Assembly: GCA_937967465.1 (NCBI GenBank)
Contig: CALBSW010000130.1
Span: 1 to 17,779, forward strand
From: an uncultured Flavobacteriales bacterium
Lineage (GTDB): Bacteria; Bacteroidota; Bacteroidia; Flavobacteriales_D; Sanyastnellaceae
Reading direction: 5' to 3'
DNA length: 17,779 nucleotides
Positions 7,079 through 13,231 of this stretch are shown here, one piece after another (within the stretch, counting starts at the first letter, position 1; every line of letters begins with the position of its first letter). The position numbers were made by a program, and so were the translations under genes. A model generated the notes under the pieces. That model was not told the DNA's origin. It did no database searches and saw only the letters and a list, made by a program, of their open reading frames with translations.

Positions 7079-8058
7079 GCGGTGGGGGTGTCTTCACCAA
7101 ACGAGGTGGGGAGGAGGGAGTCCACGAATTCCATGGCGTTGAAGACCTGGAGGTCTTCGGGCTGTTCGCCGACCCCGATGAACCGGACGGGGATGCTGAA
7201 TTCCTCCGCAATGCCGATGACCACACCACCGCGAGCGGTGCCGTCCAGTTTGGTGAGGACCAGTCCGGAAACTTCTGTGGCGGCGGTGAATTGGCGCGCT
7301 TGCTCGATGGCGTTCTGGCCGGTGGAACCGTCGAGCACGAGGAGCACTTCGTGCGGCACCCCCGGTGCGACCTTCTGCATGACGCGCTTGATCTTGGACA
7401 GTTCGTCCATCAAGTGCTTCTTGTTGTGCAGCCGTCCCGCCGTGTCCACCATGACCACGTCGTGGTTCTTGGCTACTGCGCTTTGCACGGCATCAAAGGC
7501 CACGGCGGCCGGGTCGGCGTCCTGCCCCTGGGCGACAAAACTGGCGCCGGTGCGGTCGGCCCACACCCGAAGTTGGTCGACGGCGGCAGCGCGGAAGGTG
7601 TCCGCGGCGCCCACGGTCACTTTGAGGCCGCGTCCGGCGAATTGGTGGCACAGCTTGCCGATGGTCGTGGTCTTGCCCACGCCATTGACGCCCACGATGA
7701 GGAAGACGTAGGGGCCTTCGGTCTCAGGAAGGGCCAGGTCGGTGGGCTGGTCACCGCGGTGGGCTTCCAGCATCTGAACGATCTCCTCCCGCAGCATGGG
7801 GAGGAGTTTGTCCACGGAAGCCGCGGCGTCGCGGGAAGTGCGGTCCTCGATGCGGCGGATGATCTCGGTGGTGGTGCGCACTCCGATGTCACTGGTGATC
7901 AGCGCTTCCTCGAGTTCTTCGAGGACGTCGGCGTCGATGTCCTTCTTTCCGCTGACGGCCCGCGTGATTTTTTCGAGCACGCCCCGCTTGGACCGGGCGA
8001 GGCCCTCGTCGAGAGACTGCTTCTTGTCAGAGCTGAACAGGCGCTTGAAGAACGACAT
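7075..8058 (-). CDS. ftsY: Signal recognition particle receptor FtsY
   Basis: GTPase that docks ribosome-SRP complexes at the inner membrane and the Sec translocon. From the ATG at 8058 (MSFFKRLFSS) it has 327 residues. It has a short basic amphipathic start, an N-domain four-helix bundle, and the SRP GTPase G-domain with GVNGVGKTT at 123-131 (G1), GAADTFRAAA (G2), DTAGRLHNKKHLMDEL (G3), TKLDGTARGG (G4) and a C-terminal GVGEQPEDLQVFN. It lacks the long acidic A-domain of E. coli FtsY, as is normal for Bacteroidota. An upstream ATG at 8085 would add nine unrelated residues inside a hairpin region. The stop overlaps the rimO ATG (ATGA). Confidence 0.97.
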   Translation of the reverse strand: MSFFKRLFSSDKKQSLDEGLARSKRGVLEKITRAVSGKKDIDADVLEELEEALITSDIGVRTTTEIIRRIEDRTSRDAAASVDKLLPMLREEIVQMLEAHRGDQPTDLALPETEGPYVFLIVGVNGVGKTTTIGKLCHQFAGRGLKVTVGAADTFRAAAVDQLRVWADRTGASFVAQGQDADPAAVAFDAVQSAVAKNHDVVMVDTAGRLHNKKHLMDELSKIKRVMQKVAPGVPHEVLLVLDGSTGQNAIEQARQFTAATEVSGLVLTKLDGTARGGVVIGIAEEFSIPVRFIGVGEQPEDLQVFNAMEFVDSLLPTSFGEDTPTA

Positions 8059-8084
8059 GTGGTGGAAGATAAGGGGCGGACGCA

Positions 8085-8122
8085 ACGAGGGCCGGCCTCC
8101 GGGTGTGGAAGACGGCCCTCGT
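8085..8122 (-). promoter_or_regulatory. Perfect 10-bp stem hairpin between DUF4295 and ftsY
   Basis: ACGAGGGCCG (8085-8094) and CGGCCCTCGT (8113-8122) are exact reverse complements separated by 18 nt. The hairpin falls in the only sizeable gap (8059-8150) of the rpmG-to-queE run, 26 nt before the ftsY ATG. No U-tract follows on the minus strand, so a full rho-independent terminator is unlikely. An attenuator, or an RNA-processing or stabilising stem that lowers ftsY-rimO-queE expression relative to the ribosomal protein genes, would fit. Function is inferred. Confidence 0.55.
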
Positions 8123-8150
8123 GCGCCCTGTGGGCATCAGGTCAAGGGGT

Positions 8151-8303
8151 TCAGTTGGCGAACCAAGCCTTGACTTCGTCGTTGTGAACGACTTCCTGGC
8201 GGAAGGCGTAGGCGCCCGTCTTGGGGCTCTTGTACATCTTGATGCACATGGTGTGCTGCTTACCACCTCCTTTCTGGAGCGATGCGACGGTCTTCTTAGC
8301 CAT
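8151..8303 (-). CDS. DUF4295 small protein, Bacteroidota-specific ribosomal-operon member
   Basis: A 50-residue basic protein beginning MAKKTVASLQKGGGKQHT and ending NDEVKAWFAN. Length, sequence and position between rpmG and ftsY match the DUF4295 family, which is found across Bacteroidota and whose function I do not know. The Lys/Gly-rich N-terminus and the ribosomal neighbours suggest an RNA- or ribosome-associated role (inference). The gap to rpmG is 18 nt, so they are very probably co-transcribed. The hairpin at 8085-8122 follows. Confidence 0.92.
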   Translation of the reverse strand: MAKKTVASLQKGGGKQHTMCIKMYKSPKTGAYAFRQEVVHNDEVKAWFAN

Positions 8304-8321
8304 GGTGTATCAGATTCGGGA

Positions 8322-8504
8322 TTACTTGATCTCCTTGTGGACCGTCATCTTGCGCAGGATCGGGTTGTACTTCTTCAACTCGATGCGCTCCGGCGTGTTC
8401 TTGCGGTTCTTCGTGGTCACGTAACGGGACGTGCCGGGCATGCCCGATTCTTTGTGTTCGGTGCACTCGAGGATGACTTGTACGCGGTTGCCTTTCTTCG
8501 CCAT
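8322..8504 (-). CDS. rpmG: 50S ribosomal protein L33
   Basis: Small large-subunit ribosomal protein of 60 residues (MAKKGNRVQVILECTEHK at the N-terminus, then SRYVTTKNRKNTPERIELKKYNP and a Lys-rich end), the normal length and signature for Bacteroidota L33. It has a single Cys (residue 14), so it is a zinc-free type, without the CxxC pairs of C+ paralogues. It heads the minus-strand operon, with a TATCTTTG -7 box just upstream. In many Bacteroidota rpmB (L28) sits directly before rpmG; here that place is taken by a 121-nt divergent region shared with ftsK, so rpmB must lie elsewhere. Confidence 0.97.
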   Translation of the reverse strand: MAKKGNRVQVILECTEHKESGMPGTSRYVTTKNRKNTPERIELKKYNPILRKMTVHKEIK

Positions 8505-8523
8505 GGTCCGGGAAAATGGAGGG

Positions 8524-8531
8524 CAAAGATA
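8524..8531 (-). promoter_or_regulatory. Bacteroidota -7 promoter box for rpmG operon
   Basis: On the minus strand the sequence is TATCTTTG, an exact match to the Bacteroidota consensus TAnnTTTG, 19 nt before the rpmG ATG. A TTTG at 8559-8556 could serve as the -33 box, but the 24-nt spacer is slightly longer than usual. Confidence 0.6.
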
Positions 8532-8587
8532 GGGATTCCTTTCCAATCCGGCGTCCAAACTTCCTTGTGGAAAAGCAAAGGTCGGAC

Positions 8588-8620
8588 TTGCCGTCGGCGA
8601 AGGGTGTCCACCTACTTTCG
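8588..8620 (+). promoter_or_regulatory. Candidate promoter for ftsK with near-leaderless start
   Basis: TACTTTCG (8613-8620) differs from the TAnnTTTG consensus at one position, with a TTG at 8588-8590 and a 22-nt spacer, within the range described for Flavobacterium. Only 5 nt separate the box from the ftsK ATG, so a transcript starting about 6 nt after the box would have almost no leader. Confidence 0.35.
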
Positions 8621-8625
8621 ATGCA

Positions 8626-11370
8626 ATGTCGCAAAGTTCCTCCAAGCCCCGCCGATCCAAGCGATCCAAGGCAAAGCCCGCGCCGCGTCCCCGGAACCGC
8701 AGGCTCGATGCTGACGACGTGATGGTGGCAGAAAAAGTGGCGTCCAAGGCGAAGAAGCCAAAAGGATCGGGCAAGGGAAAGTCCAAAGTGACGGCTGCAG
8801 ACCGCAAAGAGGAGCGTCAACGACAACGCGAAGCGCGCCGAGCAGAGCGGTTGCAGGCACGCGAAGAACGACAGGCCCGCTGGCAGGCCCGCCTGATGTG
8901 GCTCCAAGACCCGCGTTTCAAGCAGATCTCTGGAATTCTGGCCATGGCCTTGGGAGGGTTCATGGCCCTCGCAGGCGTCAGCGCATTGGTCGTGGGCGGC
9001 GGTGACATTCGTCTCTTGCTGACGGAAACCGCACCGGGCGCAGGGAGCTACCACAACTGGCTCGGTGCCTTGGGGGCACGTTGGGCCTTCACCTTCATGC
9101 GGGGTGGCTTCGGCATCGCCGCACCCTTGTTCGGAGTGTGGCTGGTGGCAGCCGGTACCCAACAATTTGCCACCCAGCGTTCGCTCGCCTTGGGCCGCGC
9201 TTTCCGAAGCGTGTTGGCGGCCGCCATTCTGCTTCCTTGGACTGCGGGCTTGCTCACGCTCAGCTTTGACATGGAGACCGGACTGGTCACGGGGTGGGGC
9301 GACGACCATGTCGTGGGCGCCGTGGGGCTTTGGTTGACGCAGTGGAGCCGGTTTACCCTGGGCGTGCTCGGATCCGTGTTGGCCTTGACGGTCGGGTACA
9401 CCATCTGGGCCGTGTTGCAGCCGGGCGTCGCGACTTTCCTCGGCGATTTCTTTGCCCGGGAAGAAGCGCCGTGGGAAGAAGAGGAACCCGCGGTGGCTGA
9501 GCGTCCCCGCAACAAGACGGCCCGGGAATTGGCCGAAGAGGAAGAGGCCGGCTGGGAAGAAGACCCCTCGGAGGAGACTCCGGACGGCGAACCCCATTCG
9601 GATGCGGAGGCGCCGCTGCATGTTGCCCCAGAATCTGAGGCAGAGCCCGTGACGCCTGAATCTGAAGTTCTCCCCGAGCCAGACCCTGTGCCAGATCCCG
9701 AACCTGTGCCAGAGCCGGTCGTGGCGAAGGAGTCTGCCCCGGTGTCCGCATCCGAGGAGAGCACGACCACCATGGAGGTGGAAGTGGCCGAGGAAGAGGC
9801 CACCCTGACGGAGGATGAGATCGACGCCAAGGTGCAGGCCTTTGGGGAATACGACCCGACGCTGGACCTCAGCCGCTTTGAATTGCCCAACATCGACCTC
9901 CTCGCTGCCCACGGATCGGGCAAGACGGAGGTGAGTCCCGAGGAGCTCGAAGCCAACAAAAAGCGCATCGAGGACACCCTCGAGAACTACGGCATCAAGA
10001 TCGCGAGCATCAAGGCGTCCATCGGACCGACGGTGACCCTCTACGAGCTGGTGCCGGCACCCGGTGTCCGCATTTCCAAGATCAAGAACCTCGAGGACGA
10101 CATCGCCCTCAGCCTGGCCGCCTTGGGCATCCGCATCATCGCGCCGATTCCGGGCCGCGGCACCATCGGCATCGAGGTGCCGAATTCCAACCCGGACATC
10201 GTCAGCATGCGCTCGCTCATCGCCAGCGACAAGTTCCAGAACAGCGATGCGGCCCTGCCCATTGCCATCGGCAAGACGATTTCCAACGAGACCTACGTCT
10301 TCGACCTGGCCAAGATGCCGCACATGCTCATGGCCGGTGCCACCGGTCAGGGCAAGTCGGTTGGCCTCAATGCGATGCTGGTCTCCTTGCTGTACAAGAA
10401 GCACCCGAGCCAGCTGAAGTTCGTCCTGGTCGATCCGAAGAAGGTGGAATTGACCCTCTTCAACCACATCGAACGCCACTACCTCGCCAAGCTGCCCGAC
10501 ACCGAGGAAGCCATCATCACCGACAACAGCCAGGTGGTCCGCACCATCAAGTCGCTGTGCCTCGAGATGGACCAGCGCTACGAGCTGCTCAAGAACGCGC
10601 AGTGCCGCAACCTCAAGGAGTACAATGCCAAGTTCGTCCGGCGCAAGTTGAACCCGGAGAACGGTCACCGGTATCTGCCGTACATCGTGCTGGTCATCGA
10701 CGAGTTCGCCGACCTGATCATGACCGCGGGCAAGGAAGTGGAGATGCCCATCGCCCGCCTGGCGCAGTTGGCGCGGGCCATTGGCATTCACCTGATCATC
10801 GCCACCCAGCGCCCGTCGGTCAACATCATCACCGGTACGATCAAGGCCAACTTCCCGGGCCGCGTGGCCTTCCGCGTGACGTCCAAGGTCGACAGCCGGA
10901 CCATCCTCGACGCTGGCGGCGCCGACCAGCTCATCGGCCGCGGTGACATGCTGCTGTCCACCGGCAACGACCTGATTCGCCTGCAGTGCGGCTTCGTCGA
11001 CACCCCGGAGGTGGAGGCCATCACCGACTTCATCGGCTCCCAGCGGGGTTACCCGGACGCCCTCATGCTGCCCGAGGTCCCCGACGAGCACAGCGAACAG
11101 ATGGCGGACATCGCCAAGGAGGAGCGGGACAGCATGTTCGAGGAGGCGGCACGCATCCTGGTCCTGCACCAACAAGGCTCGACTTCGTTGCTCCAGCGAA
11201 AGCTCAAGCTGGGCTACAACCGAGCGGGCAGGCTGGTGGACCAATTGGAGGCCGCGGGCATCATCGGCCCCTTCGAAGGCTCCAAGGCCCGCAAAGTGTT
11301 GGTGCCAGATGAAGCAGCTTTGGAACAGTTGTTGCGTGGGAGTGGTTCTGAAGAAGAACCCACCGCGTAA
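8626..11370 (+). CDS. ftsK: DNA translocase FtsK/SpoIIIE family
   Basis: Septal hexameric ATPase that pumps chromosomal DNA toward dif and activates XerCD. The 914-residue protein has a Lys/Arg-rich cytoplasmic start (1-95), four hydrophobic membrane segments (about 97-120, 143-170, 188-210, 236-262), and a Glu/Pro-rich linker (about 275-395) with PEPDPVPDPEPVPEP. The motor domain has Walker A GATGQGKS at 571-578, Walker B VIDEFADL with Asp692-Glu693, and the conserved IIATQRPSVNIITG, ANFPGRVAFRV and DAGGADQLIGRGDML. A C-terminal gamma winged helix follows (about 845-905, GSTSLLQRKLKLGYNRAGRL), which reads KOPS-type orienting sequences. The linker is moderate, nearer SpoIIIE than E. coli FtsK. 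It is divergent from rpmG and followed by a LolA-like gene after 12 nt. Confidence 0.97.
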   Translation: MSQSSSKPRRSKRSKAKPAPRPRNRRLDADDVMVAEKVASKAKKPKGSGKGKSKVTAADRKEERQRQREARRAERLQAREERQARWQARLMWLQDPRFKQISGILAMALGGFMALAGVSALVVGGGDIRLLLTETAPGAGSYHNWLGALGARWAFTFMRGGFGIAAPLFGVWLVAAGTQQFATQRSLALGRAFRSVLAAAILLPWTAGLLTLSFDMETGLVTGWGDDHVVGAVGLWLTQWSRFTLGVLGSVLALTVGYTIWAVLQPGVATFLGDFFAREEAPWEEEEPAVAERPRNKTARELAEEEEAGWEEDPSEETPDGEPHSDAEAPLHVAPESEAEPVTPESEVLPEPDPVPDPEPVPEPVVAKESAPVSASEESTTTMEVEVAEEEATLTEDEIDAKVQAFGEYDPTLDLSRFELPNIDLLAAHGSGKTEVSPEELEANKKRIEDTLENYGIKIASIKASIGPTVTLYELVPAPGVRISKIKNLEDDIALSLAALGIRIIAPIPGRGTIGIEVPNSNPDIVSMRSLIASDKFQNSDAALPIAIGKTISNETYVFDLAKMPHMLMAGATGQGKSVGLNAMLVSLLYKKHPSQLKFVLVDPKKVELTLFNHIERHYLAKLPDTEEAIITDNSQVVRTIKSLCLEMDQRYELLKNAQCRNLKEYNAKFVRRKLNPENGHRYLPYIVLVIDEFADLIMTAGKEVEMPIARLAQLARAIGIHLIIATQRPSVNIITGTIKANFPGRVAFRVTSKVDSRTILDAGGADQLIGRGDMLLSTGNDLIRLQCGFVDTPEVEAITDFIGSQRGYPDALMLPEVPDEHSEQMADIAKEERDSMFEEAARILVLHQQGSTSLLQRKLKLGYNRAGRLVDQLEAAGIIGPFEGSKARKVLVPDEAALEQLLRGSGSEEEPTA

Positions 11371-11382
11371 TTTCGCCCCCAC

Positions 11383-12063
11383 ATGACCCGTCTGACTTCG
11401 ACGCCATCCGCGTTCCTTTCTTTCGTTTTTGTCCTGTCAATCAGTGCGTTGTCCTGGAACAGCGCGGCACAGTCTGACCCGGCAGCCGATGCGTTGCTGG
11501 CCGAGGTCAGCGCGGCCATGAAGGGCTATTCCACGGTCCACGCGGAGTACGTGTCCACGATGATCGACCGCCAGAGCGACTTCGAAATGGAGCAGGCAGG
11601 CGAAGTCTGGGTCGCTGGCGAGCGCTACCATTTGCAGCTGGGGGAATACACCATCATCAGCGATGGCATGACGGTGTGGACCTATGAGCCGGAGATGGGC
11701 GAATGCTACATCGATGACGCGGAGGTCATCGCTGAAGACGGCATCGATCCGGCCAAGATGTTCACCATCTGGGAGGACGGATTCAAGAAGGTCTTCAAGG
11801 GGGATGCCACGTTGGACGGGGAGACGTTCACCCGCATTGACCTGCATCCGGAAGGCGCAGAGGACAAGGGTTTCCACACCATTCAGTGTTTCATCGATGC
11901 GGAGGAATTGGAGGTGGTTCAGCTGATTGTCAAGGGGCGCGAGGGCACCGATGTGGTCTACCGGATTGCGTCCTTTGAAGGCAATGGGCTGGTGCCCGAA
12001 GGGGCGTTTACGTTTGACGCGGCCAAGTACCCCGGCACCACCGTCATCGACAACCGGTTCTGA
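11383..12063 (+). CDS. LolA-like outer-membrane lipoprotein carrier protein
   Basis: Periplasmic carrier-type protein of 226 residues. A signal peptide (1-29; hydrophobic LSFVFVLSISALSW, cleavage near SAAQ) is followed by a LolA/LolB-like half barrel: AEVSAAMKGYSTVHAEYVS, the membrane-facing beta strands GEVWVAGERYHLQLGEYTIISDG, TVWTYEPEMGECYID, and late strands YRIASFEGNGLVPEGAFTFD with a VIDNRF end. LolA ferries lipoproteins from the LolCDE exporter to the outer membrane. The ftsK-lolA pairing is common in Bacteroidota, and the 12-nt gap suggests one transcript. Sequence identity to proteobacterial LolA appears low, so the carrier role rests on fold-level pattern and synteny. Its stop abuts the next gene's stop. 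Confidence 0.85.
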   Translation: MTRLTSTPSAFLSFVFVLSISALSWNSAAQSDPAADALLAEVSAAMKGYSTVHAEYVSTMIDRQSDFEMEQAGEVWVAGERYHLQLGEYTIISDGMTVWTYEPEMGECYIDDAEVIAEDGIDPAKMFTIWEDGFKKVFKGDATLDGETFTRIDLHPEGAEDKGFHTIQCFIDAEELEVVQLIVKGREGTDVVYRIASFEGNGLVPEGAFTFDAAKYPGTTVIDNRF

Positions 12064-12067
12064 TCAG
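12060..12067. repeat. CTGATCAG palindrome over abutting stop codons
   Basis: The lolA-like stop TGA (12061-12063) is followed directly by TCA (12064-12066), the stop of the reductase on the other strand, inside an 8-bp palindrome flanked by CGG and CCG. It repeats the arrangement at the hemF/queE junction. No U-tract or larger stem is present. Confidence 0.5.
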
Positions 12068-13152
12068 CCGAGATCCAAGGTGATCTCGTCGCTTGCTGGG
12101 CGCTCCTGGCAGCACAGGATGTAGCCCTCAGGCGGGGTGCGCTGCAATTCGCGCGGCCCGGAGACCGTCCGCCCGTCGAGCAGCTTGGCTTTGCAACGGT
12201 GGCAAATGCCACCACGACACTCCGCCGGCACTTCCACTCCCGCGCGGTCCGCGGCTTCGAGCAGGGTCAGGTGTCGCGGTGCGCCTTGGATGTGGCGTGT
12301 GGTCCCGTCTTTGACGATGTGGATGTTGACGCCGTTGCGGTGGTCCGTGGGATCCTCCGGGTGGCGGTGGGGCTGCCGGCCGAAGCAGAAGTCGCGGACT
12401 TCCAGCGTAGGAGCGGCGTCTCGCAGTCCGGCAAAGACCGCTTCCTTGAATCCTTCGGGGCCACTTACAAAGGCGCACTCTTCCACGTCGGGTTGGCCGA
12501 ATTGGGCGAGCAGCCCGGCCACGCGGTCGGCGTCGAGGCGGCCTGAACTGTTGGCATCGCCTGTGCCTCCATCGCCGAGGATGTGGAAGACCTCCAAGCG
12601 GGGCGAAACCGCAAGTTGGTCGAGTTCTCGGCGGAACATGATGTGGCGCGTGGAGCGGTTGGCGTAAAAGAGGGTCACCCGGTGATCAGGGCGGGCACGC
12701 AGGGCGTGTCGGGCCACAGAATACAGCGGGGTAATCCCACTGCCCGCAGCAAACAGCAGGAGGTGGTGCGGGGCGTCGTCCAGACGGGCAGGGTAGAGGT
12801 CGCCTTCGGGTGGCGCCACCTGGAGCACATCGCCCGGCTTGAGTTCGCGCGTGAAGAACTGCGAGGCTCCGCCACGGGCGACTTGCTTGACTGCGACTTG
12901 GGGCAGGCCTTCCGGCGAATTCACCAAGTTGTAGCTGCGGTAGCAGGTGCGCTCCGGCAGGGTCAAGCAGAAGGTCACCTGCTGCCCAGGTTGGTGCCGG
13001 AAAGCGGGAAGGGCATCCCCCGGATCCAACGTGACCAGGACGCTTTCGGACGTCAGGCGCCGCACCTGTTGCACTTGGCAAGGGTGGGTTTTCAGCGGGG
13101 CTGAAGAAGCAGTCGGGTCCGAGGAGGATTGCGCCATCTTGAGAAAAGACAT
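12064..13152 (-). CDS. PaaE-type NAD(P)H oxidoreductase: FAD/NAD(P) reductase with C-terminal [2Fe-2S] ferredoxin domain
   Basis: A 362-residue cytoplasmic electron-transfer flavoprotein. The ferredoxin-reductase-type FAD barrel (about 24-120) has RSYNLVN at 72-78, binding flavin. The NAD(P) domain (about 125-265) has LLFAAGSGITPLYSV, LFYANRSTRHIMFRREL and CAFVSGPEGF. The plant-type ferredoxin domain (about 272-362) has Cys312-X4-Cys317-X2-Cys320 and a fourth ligand at Cys347 or Cys348 (GYILCC). This order matches the reductase subunit of the phenylacetyl-CoA epoxidase (PaaE/PaaK) and related oxygenase reductases. No paaABCD genes are present, so the partner is unknown: a desaturase, hydroxylase or other oxygenase elsewhere is plausible. 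It lies 79 nt after the E1 gene on the same strand. A second start at 13137 (MAQSSSD) is possible. Confidence 0.88.
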   Translation of the reverse strand: MSFLKMAQSSSDPTASSAPLKTHPCQVQQVRRLTSESVLVTLDPGDALPAFRHQPGQQVTFCLTLPERTCYRSYNLVNSPEGLPQVAVKQVARGGASQFFTRELKPGDVLQVAPPEGDLYPARLDDAPHHLLLFAAGSGITPLYSVARHALRARPDHRVTLFYANRSTRHIMFRRELDQLAVSPRLEVFHILGDGGTGDANSSGRLDADRVAGLLAQFGQPDVEECAFVSGPEGFKEAVFAGLRDAAPTLEVRDFCFGRQPHRHPEDPTDHRNGVNIHIVKDGTTRHIQGAPRHLTLLEAADRAGVEVPAECRGGICHRCKAKLLDGRTVSGPRELQRTPPEGYILCCQERPASDEITLDLG

Positions 13153-13231
13153 CCGAGGTCCCTTGAAGGTTCATCGGAAACTTGCCTCCGTGCCCGCTTC
13201 GGGTCCTGAGGTCCCGTGGAGCGGGATGGGC

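Noticed and set aside
8296..11382. Very long open frame on the minus strand (about 1028 codons) opposite ftsK
   Set aside because: It is the codon-position mirror of a GC-rich gene. Its translation is compositionally odd (His, Gly, Arg, Leu-rich, no domains) and it overlaps rpmG, which lies on the same strand in another frame. ftsK has full family motifs.
13153..13231. Possible terminator between E1 and the reductase (CCCGCT/AGCGGG arms and repeated GGGACCTC)
   Set aside because: The 6-bp arms are separated by more than 20 nt, there is no U-tract, and the GGGACCTC copies are direct rather than inverted.
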